Shown here piece by piece: positions 1 through 10,687 of a stretch of 64,000 bases of DNA (position 1 is the stretch's first letter; each line of letters begins with the position of its first letter). A model generated the notes under the pieces. It was not told where the DNA came from and ran no database searches. It saw only the letters and a program-made list of their open reading frames with translations. A program made the translations under genes and the position numbers. Origin of the DNA: Solanum dulcamara (lineage: Eukaryota; Streptophyta; Magnoliopsida; Solanales; Solanaceae); NCBI RefSeq assembly GCF_947179165.1, contig NC_077248.1, positions 66,527,232 to 66,591,231 on the forward strand, in the 5' to 3' direction.

Positions 1-1313
1 GTATGTAAAGTTAACATTTTCTTCTTTTGGCATGATCCATATGGAACGAACGAATGACGTATGCTTAAATTCCAAAGAAACTCTTATTCGTAGATATACT
101 CGGATGGCTACCGTTCTTGATTTTCAAAATTTATATTGTTATGTCTTGACTCATGTGTATGATTCCAGTCATCCTAGTTGGTATAACTCATGTTGTGGTA
201 TAATTCATATTTTAGTATAATCCATAATTGGTGTGATTCATAATGACTATTGTCTTGGGTTTCAAATGATGGACTATTTTGCTTATTCTATTAAGTCTCC
301 GATAATGATCAAATTTCACAAGGTTGCTAATGATACCTTATTCGTGCATATTGTTATGGTATTATTCACCGAATCCTACGATAGGCCGGGTATGTTATCA
401 TGTATGGATTCCACTACATTATTCACCGAGTCCCTTACTAGAGGGCCGGGTACGTGATATGATAATATGATATTATAAGGATATGACGATATGATTATGA
501 CATCGAGTCCCATAATGGGCCGGGTACGATATCGGTGTACACTACTCTATTCACCGAGTCCCTTGCTAGAGGGCCGGGTATGGTATATATATACATATGA
601 CGATATATTGATATAATTGTAACACCGAGTCCCATAACGGGCCAGATACGATATATGATAATGATATGCATGTCTTTATTTTATAAGACACAAGTACAGT
701 GATTTATTGATTATGATACTTGACTCCTGAATCTTTATTTCAGATGTGATCTCCTTTACGATATTTTATGCTTTATATACTCGATACATATTTCGTACTG
801 ACCCCCTTCTTCGGGGGGCTGCATTTCATGCCTGTAGGTACAGATACTCATTTCGGAGAGTCGCCAGCTTAGGATTCTACTCAACGAGTTTGAAGTGCTC
901 CATTGTCTCGGAGCCCAAACTTTGGGTACTAATCCTTATAATGTATATATTTGTGTATTTAGGGGTACGACGGGGCCCTGTCCCATCATATGCTATTGTT
1001 AATTCTTTTAAAGGTCTGTAGACATATGAGTGGGTTGTATATAGATGTTGTCCGGTGTACTAGTATGACTTATGTTTTTGGACGTTTACATTCAGAATGG
1101 AATCCATGTCGGCTTACATATTATGTTATCTTATTTTTGACAATTAAGATTCCCCAAGAAATAGGTGATTTTAGTATATATATAAGTAACAGTTTGAGAC
1201 AACGTGCTACCTATATAAATCCTTTATCATGCTTAATTGCCGATTGAATATAGATAATAGGTGTGTATACGAGGGTCCAATTTGGACACTAGTCACGGGG
1301 CTAGGTCGTGACA
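1..1313 (+). mobile_element. Ty3/gypsy LTR, truncated by the window edge
   Basis: This is non-coding LTR sequence. Positions 1-230 match 20012-20240 in the same orientation, and the latter lies in an LTR that starts TGTTATATCCCGC. The right end reads GGTCGTGACA (ending 1313), a typical gypsy LTR terminus ending in CA. It lies directly against reverse-transcriptase coding sequence of a minus-strand gypsy element, so it was probably inserted into that element. No LTR start is visible because the window cuts it. Confidence 0.7.
366..655 (+). repeat. Degenerate repeat CACCGAGTCCC...GGGCCGGGTACG inside the LTR
   Basis: Five GC-rich blocks of about 30 bp (near 366, 423, 502, 549 and 621) share the core CACCGAGTCCC followed by GGGCCGGGTA. 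They are separated by AT-rich spacers. Two alternating versions exist: one with CTTGCTAGAG and one with CATAA before the GGGCC. This is a family-specific internal repeat of the LTR. Confidence 0.75.
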
Positions 1314-3281
1314 TAATGAATCCCTTATCTAACAAGTCTTTCAACTGTTGCTTCAACTCTTTCAACTTAGCTGGAGCCATTCTATATGGAAGGATAGAGA
1401 TGGAGGGATAGAGATAGGCTGGGTATCAAGAAGAACATCAATCCCAAATTTCATCTCCCTTTCAAGAGGGACTCCAAGCAGATCTTCAGGAAAGACGTCA
1501 GGAAACTCGTTGACAATCGAAATCGACTCAAGGGATGGAGACTCAATATTGTCGTCTGTCACTCGGACAATGTGATAAATACACCCTTTTGTGATTAGCT
1601 TCCTGGACCTAAGGTAGGAAATAAACTTACCCTTAGGCACGACACGACTCCTCTTCCACTCTATAACAGCCTCGTTCGGGAATTTGAACTTAATAATCTG
1701 AGTCCTACAATCAATAGAGATATAACAAACATAAAGCCAATCCATGCCAAGGATCACATCAAAATCAACCATGTCCAACTCAACTAAGTTAGCTAAGGTA
1801 TCCCTGTGATGAATTGACATAGTGCAATATCTATAGACTCTCTCAACTAAGACAGAATCACCGACATGAGTAGCTACACTGAAAGGCTCAAAAAGATATT
1901 CAGGAATTTTATTGAATTTACTAGCCACTTAAGGAGTAACAAAAGATAGGGTGGCACCTGGATCTATCAAAACATAACAGTCAAGAGAAGAGACTCAAAT
2001 CATACCCATCACAATGTTGGAAGAGTTCTCCTAATCTTGGAGACTACCCATGGCATATAGGTGGTTTGTACCTCCACTCGTACCTGAAGTAATGCTCCTC
2101 ATATTACCTCTAGCTGGCGGTGCGGTGGTAGAAAACTGGGCTCTGTCTCCTCATGTTGGACACTTCTTCTGAAAATGGTTCATTTGGCCACACTTATAAC
2201 CACCAGCCCTCCCCGTTCTGCACTCTCCCAAGTGGAGCTTACCATATTTGCCACATGGTGGCTTCCCTTTCGAACCTTGACCCGCGCTCGCCTAGGATTG
2301 AAAACCCTAGGGTCTGAAATTCTGGCGAATCTGTCCCTGCCAATCATACCTGTTCTACGGCATAGGCGCACTAGCGGTGGACAAGGCATAGTTAGAAGGT
2401 CTCCCCTGGAAGAAGGACCTGTTTCCCTTGTTCTGCTTCTGTTCATTCTCATACTAAACTGATTTTGCCTTCTTGCTTAGATGCTCCTCCTTGTCCTTCC
2501 TCTTATCTTCCTCCACCTATTAAGCATACACTATCAATCTGGAAATATACATGTCAGAGATCAACAATGTTGCTTTACACTTCTTCTTCACATATCTCCC
2601 CAATCCGGAGACGAACTTTCTCATCTTCGACCTCATATCTGGGATCATTTCTGGAGCATACCTGTACAGCTGGATGAACTTCAGGCTGTACTCTTTAACA
2701 GTCATACCCTCTTGTTTTAGATTCACAAACTCCTCCACTTTCACTTCCCTCAATTCTCGAGGAAAGAAGTGGTCAAGAAAGGCTCTCTTAAATTCATCCC
2801 ACATAGCAGGTTCAGCATCCTCACTCTGCCTTATTCCCATTGGTAATACCAGATGTTTTCCACATCCTTGAGCTAATAAGATACCAACTCAACCCCCTCA
2901 ACCCCCATAGCATGCATAGCTTTCAGGATCTTCCACATCTCATCAATAAAGTTTTGGGGGTCTTCATTAACCTTAGACCCCGTAAATGCCGATGGATTCA
3001 TTCTCAAAAAGTCCCTAATTTTGGCGGCATCAGACGACTCTTAGGAACTGGATCTAAGAGTTGTCAAACTCTGGTTACTATTTCGGGCAGCCACTAGTTG
3101 AGTAAGCATAGCAATCGCCCCTCGAAAATCTACCTCCGAAGTTGGTGCAAGCGGGGTAGTAGGCACTTAAGGTGCCTCATCATACCTTGCTGGTCGACCC
3201 CTATCCCTCATAGGCGTACTTCTGACTGAGGCATCTCTGTATTATCAACATTTCTCTAGCTGGCCGTACGTTTAGGAGGCA
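1314..3281 (-). mobile_element. Broken Ty3/gypsy gag-protease-RT region
   Basis: Read on the minus strand, gag starts near 3281 (MPPKRT...). It continues through a retrotransposon gag domain (about 2840-2520, WDEFKRAFLDHFFPRELREVK) to two degenerate zinc knuckles near 2240-2160, each with a cysteine replaced (to Tyr and Gly). Protease follows with a DPGAT active-site motif near 1965 and DVILGMDWL near 1770. RT starts with [10 protein letters not shown] near 1500 and a [15 protein letters not shown] block that runs into the LTR at 1313. Several frameshifts and stops, including one in the protease just after DPGATLSFVTP, make it a dead copy. The downstream RT, RNase H and integrase are missing. 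The motifs fit a plant chromovirus-type (Del/Tekay-like) element. Confidence 0.88.
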
Positions 3282-3482
3282 TTGTCTGCAACGTATAAAC
3301 GCACGAATTAGAAAGGAGTTTTATAGAGTTTAACTTTGTCGCACAAATTCAGAGTATGAAAGAAGTGAAACAATTCTTAATGTCTTATAGCCTCCTGATT
3401 ATAAGTGTGGTGCACAACACATCCATAAGCAAGACTCTACTAGACACGGCTTCATAGACTCCTTAGGACTCTTGAACTCTGT

Positions 3483-3494
3483 GCTCTGATACCA
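3483..3494 (-). other. Primer-binding site, initiator-tRNA-Met type
   Basis: The minus strand reads TGGTATCAGAGC, complementary to the 3' end of plant initiator tRNA-Met. It lies just inside the LTR that starts at 3499. This places the 5' LTR of the minus-strand gypsy element on its right. Confidence 0.8.
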
Positions 3495-3498
3495 TGTT

Positions 3499-4107
3499 TG
3501 TCACGCCCTAGGAGGGTACCCTAGGCGTGACCGGCACTCGAAAGCCATTTCTAACCTCCAAGCGAACCACCTGGTCCAGTCATACATTCATTCAATCACA
3601 TTCTCTCAGCAGAAGACTCAATCAATGAAATACTATTCATAAATGAGGGCCGAATGCCAAACAACTATCAAATCAACAACAGTTATGAAAGAACTACTCA
3701 AAAGAACAATCCAATATTTCTACACTCAAATCTATGAAGCCTCTATCAACAATCTAGGAGGTGCCAATGATAAGCTAATGGATACCAATAGTCAAAATAA
3801 AGGAAAACAACACAGACTATACAGGAAAACTCAACATCCTTCGGAAACTAAGAGGACTCACCAACTAATTGGGAGTGTGTGGATCTACAATGGTGCGCCG
3901 GTTGATGATCTCTAGTACCTATCTCTGCATCATGAAATGATGCAGGCCAAATGACGTCAGTATATGAAATGTACGAGTATGTAAAATGGCCGAATGAAAC
4001 AACATCAGAAAAGACCAAATCAACTCGGGAATCTCAACTCAGAAAGAAATATAACTCAATCAAGCATCCTAAGTCTAAGCAAGAATATAGTTTAGACGGG
4101 ACCAAAT
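3499..4107 (-). mobile_element. Partial gypsy 5' LTR, copy A
   Basis: It starts TGTCACGCCC next to the primer-binding site and is cut after about 609 bp, where a second copy of the same LTR begins. The block with ATGATGCAGG...AATGTACGAGTATGTAAA (3930-3990) is shared with the next copy at 4515-4575. Confidence 0.7.
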
Positions 4108-5611
4108 TGTCACGCCCCGAGAGGGTACTCTAGGCATGGCCGGCACTCAGAAACCATCTCTGACTTTCGAGAGAACCATTTGATGTCATTACTCATTTGT
4201 TCATCAGCAGAAGATTTAAGAATTCTATTATGGGATCTCCATTAACAACATCTAATGGAAGAAGAAATGTTTTTAAAGAAGTAGTTTCAAAATAGAACTA
4301 CTCCAATTACATCATTAAACTCTGTCTATGAAGACTCTAATACTCTTAGATGGTGCCAATGACATGTCCATGGCTACCTTAAAAGAAACATAATACTCAA
4401 CAATAATTAAAGGATAAAAATTTCCTCTGAATACAAGAAAGACTCACCAAATAGCTGAAAAAATAATAATTTTCAACGATGCGCCTTTGAGGATCTCCAA
4501 CACATGTATCTGCATCATAAAACGATGCAGGTCGAATGAAGTCAGTACGTGGAATGTACGAGTATGTAAAATGGCAGGAAGGTAAGGACAGATATCAAGA
4601 AACTCCTCTCAAAAAAACTCAGCTCAGAACTCAACATTATCTCAAGTAGCCATGAATAATAATTCCAATAATATGAGATATAACAACAATAATAATATTA
4701 ATGCATAAATATATCTAACTCAATAGAAGAAGAATTAATTCATTTAGAATTCAAGATTTGGATAAAACTCAACTACAACTTAATTATAATGAATTTAAAT
4801 ATTGGGCGCATGGACGAACTCAATCCGATGCTATGAAAGCCTTACATACCTTAAATTTGAAGCTTTACTCCGATTTGGAACACTCTTGGACCCCTAGCCT
4901 TTTCTTCTCGCCAGAGCGTTTTGTGTACTACCCATATTATAAGAATCACCGGAGTAGTATTTTTATACTACTAAAACTAAAACTATATTTGAGAAGAAGT
5001 AAAGAAGTATATAATGAGAAGAGTTGCTTAATAAAGCTTGATGAATAAAATGAGGAAATAAGGTGGGTATTTATAGGTGTGGAGGAGGGACCTAACAATA
5101 AATAAATATAATCGTAAAGGATGATCTTGAAAAATCAATGGAGAATTTTGATGTCATGGATGATGTCAAATGATTCTAGATCTTTCTATAGTAGGTGAGA
5201 TGAGATCTCTTTTAACGGAAAATCCATTTTCGAAGCTGCGTTTGAATAAGATAAATTCCTTATTAGGATTTGGTGTCTTCATAAGAATTATAGATCTAGA
5301 AGTCTAGTTTCAGTTAGTTGAAGAATCATCCAATTTGGAGCATTTTACATCGATATATGAATTTTATTCTACAAATACTCCATTCCACCACAGCACTATG
5401 TCTTGCAAAAATTAATTTATTTGATCTATTTAAACTCCGCATCTTAAGATGTATTATTCATGAAAGTTGTAGGTAATGATGTTGTGATTACTCATAAATT
5501 TTAATCACATAATTTGGACTAATCTATGAAAAGTTATGCCTAAAATACAGAGACATTATCATTTTCATCGAGAATTAAAATACCGGCATACAACATTTTA
5601 GAGGTGTTACA
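4108..5611 (-). mobile_element. Gypsy LTR, copy B, about 1.5 kb
   Basis: The LTR begins TGTCACGCCC again and ends GGTGTTACA, that is, TGTAACACC at the minus-strand start. The section 4840-5070 (CGTTTTGTGTACTACCC, GGTGGGTATTTATAGG) matches the LTR at 22866-24228, so the two belong to related elements. A TATA-like GTATTTATAGG lies near 5070. Copies A and B in tandem suggest unequal recombination or nested insertion. Confidence 0.7.
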
Positions 5612-7124
5612 CAAATCACATACAGTTCAACTCAATCCGACTTAGAGTACTATCAAGACCTATGTGGGAGTTTCTCTTATCCGACAACCATCACTTATGA
5701 GCTAGTGATAATACAACAAACTGACATTGTTGCCGCATCCGTTTATATTTTGCCAGGGTATGAGCGAATCAACCAATCATGGATCCAATCCAACCAAGTT
5801 CTATAATGTTAGGACAATAATTTTGGGGAAGCATCCGACTTTAACGGTTTAATCCTCTCCTATGTTTGGCGACGTAGTTATTGGGTTCGAGAATGGACTA
5901 TACTCTTACCTAATTCGGTCCTCCCAAGACTCAATGCTCATAAAACTCCATCCAATCAACTCAATCAAATCATATCGACAAATCTCATTTAGAACCTTAT
6001 CAACTCATCAACTCTATCACAATCAAACATCTCCCAATCATACTATCCGATCAATCTCAATCATATCTTTCAAGAGTAAATTTAAATGTACGTTTATAGC
6101 AACATACAAACATATTCAATCATTCCTCTATTCATTCAACACATCTTTGGAACTCATTACAACTCCAAGGTTTTAAACCAACAATTCAAGATGAACAACA
6201 TATTAAAGAGAGTTACCATTTTTGTCATAATCTATATAGTTAAGAATGTCAATAAAGGATGTTTAACAACTCATCTTCATCAACTCATACTAACATGAAG
6301 GTTCTTTTTAGAAATTCCTTGACTCAACAATATCAACACAACAAGAATCAAATTAATAGATGACAAGACTCATTTGGACATAAGCCTATCAAGAAACTCC
6401 ATTCATATGAACATTTAACCTCAAGAAAGTGTAGGGCACATGGGTAGACTCAACCCATATTTTGAGTAGCCTTACATACCTTGGAAGTAGATTTTGAAGG
6501 AACCTTGATGTTAGGTCTTCAATGGAGAACTTGAATCCTTGAGGGTTTTTTTTTTAGAAGATTTCTTGTTGGAGATGAATTGAGAGAGAAGAGGATGGGG
6601 TTTAGGGTTCTTTGTTGGGGCAAAAGACAGAAAATATCATCCCAAAATATGACCAAGTTGTATATATAGGTATTATGAAATTTTCCCAAAATGCCCCTCC
6701 AAAATCTGGAAATCGGGTCAAAGTTCGCTTCAGGTCCGCGATGCGGGCCTTTCGCGGACCTCTCTGGTCAACTAAATATAACTTTTGACTCCGGACTCAG
6801 AAAATGCAATCTTGGTGTCGTTGGAAAGAAAACTCAAAGACCTTTAATTTGATAGGTCATGGGCCATCCAATTCATTATATTTTAGAATATATGGTCATT
6901 TGAAGTTGACCTTATACGGACTCATTCGGAAACTTAGCCAAGAGGAATTATTTGGAGTTGGCTTGGTTTTAGGGATCCCTCATGACCCTAAATCACATCT
7001 AATACACTTTAAATACTTAGGAATTGATCCTAACTCATATATATAATTTGAAGCCTTCGAGTTCAAGCCTATACGCATAAGAAGAATGGTCCAAATCTTA
7101 GCGTAGAAATTTTGAGGTGTTACA
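5612..7124 (-). mobile_element. Third gypsy LTR fragment
   Basis: It ends GAGGTGTTACA at 7124, the same terminus as copy B, and has the LTR-like GGCGACGTAGTTATTGGGTTCGAG block near 5867. A homologous block is recognisable in other LTR pieces of the window. No coding sequence is seen. Its right end interrupts a hAT transposase frame. Confidence 0.6.
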
Positions 7125-8614
7125 TATTTGTTTGAGGATACTCATGCACCGCTAGACGAGGTTGGCAAGGACCATTCAAAAGCTATGCTCTTCTAATAAC
7201 ATCACGATGATTTGGATGATAGTTTAATATTGCGATTCTTTCATCAGGATCAAACTTTAAAGAACCCAAATCAAATTCTTGAGAAGAATGTAATGATACT
7301 TCCGAATGATTAGCATTTTCTTCTTGGTTAGATTGACTCTGACTATGAGAGGCTAAACTTGATTTAGAAACTTTGGTAAAATACTTCTTCATTGAAGCTT
7401 GAGACTGAATCGTAAAGAGCACATAAATAAGACAATAAATACCATTATACCAAAGCCAAAAAAAGGACAAACGCACTAAGATTACCTTCGTCCGCAAAAT
7501 AAAACTTAGATATTAGATAAATAGTTATGAGTTTGAGTCGTAAGATATTGATGTTTGGTTTTAAATGGTACTGGTAGCTACAACTGAAGAATTTAATAAA
7601 TTTATTCGCAAGAGAATCATCAATTAAAGTCTTTCTTCACCTATCACTTTAAAAGGTTAGCTTTACTATTTTGTTTGAATAATTTTTTGTACCATCAAAT
7701 TTTATTACAGAGAACTGGAAATTACATGTAATATAAAACTTCTAATATTTTTTTTCAAAAAATCAGTCTCCAGCAAGTGGCTGGGCATATAGTTAATTAT
7801 TTTGGGGTCTTTCAAATTGTTCAAACAAATTATGTTTGCCTCCTATCACGTTAAAAGGTTAGCTTTTTCTGCTAAACATAATTTGTTAATTGTTGAACAA
7901 ATCGCGGTGGCCTACTGGCCTTTCCTCTTCGGCATATAGTTGCAAAAAGAAAAGGTCCTCAACTCCTCATATGTAATCTAATAGGAGGCAAAACGGTATT
8001 AATATTACAATAAAGGGGTGTACAACAACGAATTCTGAAAATTTTTAGAACAAAAAAAAGGAAGAAGAACTAAGAATTTACAGGCTACAGGCCTACAACA
8101 ACGGGCAGCAGCAATGAAAAGCGGCAATGGAGAACGGACAGCTGCCAGAGACAGCAGCAAAGAGAGCAGCAGAAAGTCGATTGGAGAAGAGAAGAGTTGG
8201 AGAGAAAATAAAATCCCTAGAAATTAGAAAAAGAGGGGTTTTTTTAATTTGTTGATTTTTCAATTAAAGATTTAAAATTAAAAAAATTAATATATTAAGA
8301 AGTCATTTTTTAATTTCCATTTAATTTTAAAAAGGTCAAAAACTAAGCCTAAAAATGTACCTAAAATCAGAAGGAAAAAAATGTGGTTATTCGGATTCAA
8401 ACCCACGAGCTGAGAAAAGATAAGGCAAAATGTTGAACCCCCTTTGCCACTGAGCTAGTCCTTTGGCTTATGCTCAGGGGGTTTAATATTAAATATATAC
8501 ACATAATTAAAAAAATTATTTTTTATATACAGTGTTGTTGTTGTTGTTGTTGTAGTGTATTTTTTTAAAGAATGGGGGTTCGGATGACCCCCCTAGACTG
8601 CATGTAGATCCGCC
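7125..8614 (-). mobile_element. Truncated hAT transposon with TTF-type transposase start
   Basis: On the minus strand a frame starting near 7390 (MKKYFTKVSK...) runs through FDPDERIAILNYHPNHRDVIRRA and, after an in-frame TAG, to GPCQPR and HEYPQTN. This is the start of the TTF-type zinc-finger transposases related to plant 'zinc finger MYM-type 1-like' proteins (hAT superfamily). The frame is cut at 7124 by an LTR. The other side is non-coding, with a (TTG)n tract, and ends TAGATCCGCCC near 8614. That sequence resembles the GGGCGGATCTA ends of these elements. The rest of the transposase is absent from the window. Confidence 0.72.
8527..8552 (+). repeat. (TTG)n microsatellite
   Basis: About seven TTG repeats lie near the end of the hAT relic. 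Confidence 0.9.
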
Positions 8615-8835
8615 CATGACCCAAGGTACTTGAAACTACTTTTCTTTTGGATGACCTGGTCACCAAGCCTAACTTCCGCGCCAACCTCCTGAGGTATCTC
8701 ACTGAACTTGCACTCTAAGTACTCTGTCTTGGTTCTACTCAGCTTAAACCCTTTAGACTCCAATGTATGTCTCCAATCCTCCAGCTTAGCGTCAACTCCA
8801 CTACGAGTCTCATCTGCTAATATCCTATAAGACAC
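8615..8835 (-). mobile_element. RTE-type LINE reverse transcriptase fragment
   Basis: The minus-strand translation contains [28 protein letters not shown] and [12 protein letters not shown]. These are typical of the C-terminal half of plant RTE-clade LINE reverse transcriptase. Only about 70 codons remain. The fragment sits between the hAT end and the L1 LINE. It is a different LINE clade from the L1 next to it. Confidence 0.85.
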
Positions 8836-10008
8836 TATTTGAGAGAATTTCTGTCAGGGTATTCAGGTTCCATGATCTATTCAGTATAATGCTATCGACT
8901 GTTCTATTTATTTCAGTCCTAAGGAGGGGGCCATTGATATATGACCTTAATTTTGGTTTGTTGTGCATCCAAGCGTCAAACCATAAGCTAATGTTCCTAC
9001 CATTTCCGACAGTAAATTGTATGTGTTGCCTACAGTTATTCCAACCAAGATTAATGTTTTCCAAAATGAACTGTGGCTTCTTTTGTTCACATTATAATGT
9101 GTAGATCCTAGGGTTGCGATGTGTATATCCAGTAGGGTTTTTCCCATAGGGATGTTGGGTTCGTAAAGCATCTCCAGGCAAGCTTAGCTAGGAGTGCTAT
9201 ATTTTTTATCTTACATTTTTGAATTCCAAGGCCCCCTTCTTTCTTATCATCTGTGATTTTATCCGATTGAATGTCTTCTTATCTTTGTTGTACCCAAATA
9301 AAGTTTCTTCTTTGGATTTGGCCTATTTCTGTGATAGCACTAGCTAGTTTGTATAATTGCATTATATGGGTTGGAATACTATTTAGGGAAGATTTTGAGA
9401 GGGTGGTTCTGCCCGCCGTAGTGAGAAAATTTTGTTTTCCAACTGGCTAATTTGGATTGCATATTCTCTATGAGGAATTGGAAATCCCTGTTGGTAGGTT
9501 TTTGGTGGAAAATAGGGAATCCAAGATATTTTTCAAAATTATCAATTTGATGGATCCCCATAATCTCTGTTATTTTACGGATTTCTTGGGGTTTGCAGTT
9601 TTTTTAAAACAAGATTTTGGACTTCTTGAGATTTACAGTTTGCCTACTCAGTGTGCAAAGTAATTGAAGATTGTTTTAATGGTCTGACAAATAGTCAAAT
9701 TAGCCCTACCTGTTAATATTAGGTCGTCTGCAAAGAATAGATGTGATAGTTTCGGTCCTTTACCAGCAATACGTATGGGTTTTCAGATTTTTTGGTTGAC
9801 ATCTTTATTAATATTCCTTGACATCACTTCCATGCACAAGATAAAAATATAGGGCGACATGGGATCCCCTATCTGATCCCACTTTTTGGCTCGAAGTATG
9901 CTGTTTTGGAGTCATTTAATAATATAACAATCTCGCTTATTGTAATGCAAGACATAATTAGATTGATAATTTTTTGGGGAAGTTAAAATAGTGTAGGATA
10001 TATTTGAC
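8836..10008 (-). mobile_element. L1-type LINE, downstream RT and C-terminal part
   Basis: The minus strand carries, in order, RT blocks near 9960-9770 (FNFP, SGIRQGDPMSPYIFILCMEVMSR in a frame with stops), KYLGFPIFHQKPTNRDFQ near 9530 and a zinc-finger-RVT-adjacent block GNGRNISLWFDAWMHNKP near 9000. Frameshifts and stops are frequent. This is the continuation of the LINE whose upstream half lies at 15167-16805. The copia element was inserted between them within the RT domain. Confidence 0.85.
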
Positions 10009-10013
10009 GAAAG
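10009..10013 (+). repeat. Copia target-site duplication, left copy (GAAAG)
   Basis: GAAAG directly precedes the left LTR and is repeated directly after the right LTR at 15162-15166. This defines both ends of the insertion. Confidence 0.95.
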
Positions 10014-10045
10014 TGCAGAAGTCAAAAAAAAGAGGCAATGCAGAA

Positions 10046-10087
10046 GTCAAAAAAAAGGGGCTGCCTACCAGCACCCTTTTTTTTGAC
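10046..10087 (+). promoter_or_regulatory. Hairpin in the copia LTR with paired A and T runs
   Basis: GTC-A8-GGGGCTG pairs with CAGC-ACCC-T8-GAC around a five-base loop. In the 3' LTR (14717-14756) both runs are seven long, so the stem is kept. Whether it has a function is unknown. Confidence 0.7.
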
Positions 10088-10138
10088 ATTGGTTGTTGAA
10101 TGTATACAATTTGCTGCCAACAACTCTTACACGTTTTT

Positions 10139-10160
10139 GAAAACGCGTATACGCGTTTTC
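10139..10160 (+). promoter_or_regulatory. Perfect 22-bp palindrome upstream of the LTR TATA box
   Basis: GAAAACGCGTA is followed by its exact reverse complement. It contains two ACGCGT motifs, which fit the CGCG-box consensus bound by CAMTA (calmodulin-binding) transcription factors. The TATA box begins 7 bp further on. An identical copy is at 14808-14829. Role in stress-linked transcription is inferred only. Confidence 0.65.
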
Positions 10161-10167
10161 ATTCTCC

Positions 10168-10175
10168 TATAAATA
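10168..10175 (+). promoter_or_regulatory. Copia LTR TATA box
   Basis: TATAAATA lies in CTCCTATAAATAGAGGG, a strong plant TATA context in the middle of the LTR, where the U3/R border is expected. Confidence 0.85.
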
Positions 10176-10493
10176 GAGGGCCTCTTGCCCTCATTTAAAT
10201 CATCCCAGAAAAGAGAGAGTAAGAATACAAAGAGAGTTTTACACCAAGATAAATATTGTAGTCTTGAGTGTCCTCTTTAGTAGTTGTTCCTTTTACAAGA
10301 GAGAAGTGTTAATTGTTGTTTTCTCCTTGTATTTGAGAGCTGTGTACTCCATATTTTATAGTGAGATCCTTCTACCCCGTGGTTTTTCCCTTCTACATTT
10401 AGAGGGGTTTCCACGTAAAATTTTCGTGTCCAATTTATATTCATTATTTTCATCATATCAAATTTTAGTTGTGGTGCTTCCTCACCCCAACAG

Positions 10494-10507
10494 TGGTATC
10501 AGAGCCC
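10494..10507 (+). other. Copia primer-binding site (initiator tRNA-Met)
   Basis: TGGTATCAGAGCCC lies one base after the LTR end. It is complementary to the 3' end of initiator tRNA-Met, the usual primer in this group. Confidence 0.95.
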
Positions 10508-10545
10508 TCGGTTATTCTGTCTATTTTATGCGAAGATACTACCTG

Positions 10546-10617
10546 TGAATAGTAACTTTTCATGAATAGTAAAATTCGGTGAATAGTACTATTCACGTGA
10601 ATAGTAAATTTCGGTGA
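10546..10617 (+). repeat. GTGAATAGTA repeats with 18-bp palindrome in the leader
   Basis: Four to five copies of (G/A)TGAATAGTA lie between the primer-binding site and gag. One copy together with its inverted partner forms the perfect palindrome GTGAATAGTACTATTCAC at 10579-10596. The location in the untranslated RNA leader is where RNA dimerisation or packaging signals would lie, but that role is speculative. Confidence 0.8.
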
Positions 10618-10687
10618 CGGTACAGTTTGTCACGATTGTTCGCAAAAATATTCAGAAACGATCTAGAAGGGTGTGAAGCAAATAACA

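Larger units (their letters stand above)
10014..10492 (+). repeat. Copia 5' LTR (479 bp)
   Basis: The ends are TG...CA. The first 25 bp are tandemly duplicated (second copy from 10039), so the LTR terminus appears twice. A hairpin (10046-10087), a 22-bp palindrome (10139-10160) and a TATA box (10168-10175) mark the promoter part. Differences from the 3' LTR are A8/T8 versus A7/T7 in the hairpin, A versus G in its loop, one T/C and one A/C near the end. Confidence 0.97.

Noticed and set aside
2175..2871. Several plus-strand open frames of 70-106 codons
   Set aside because: They are antisense shadows of the minus-strand gypsy gag, which has recognisable motifs.
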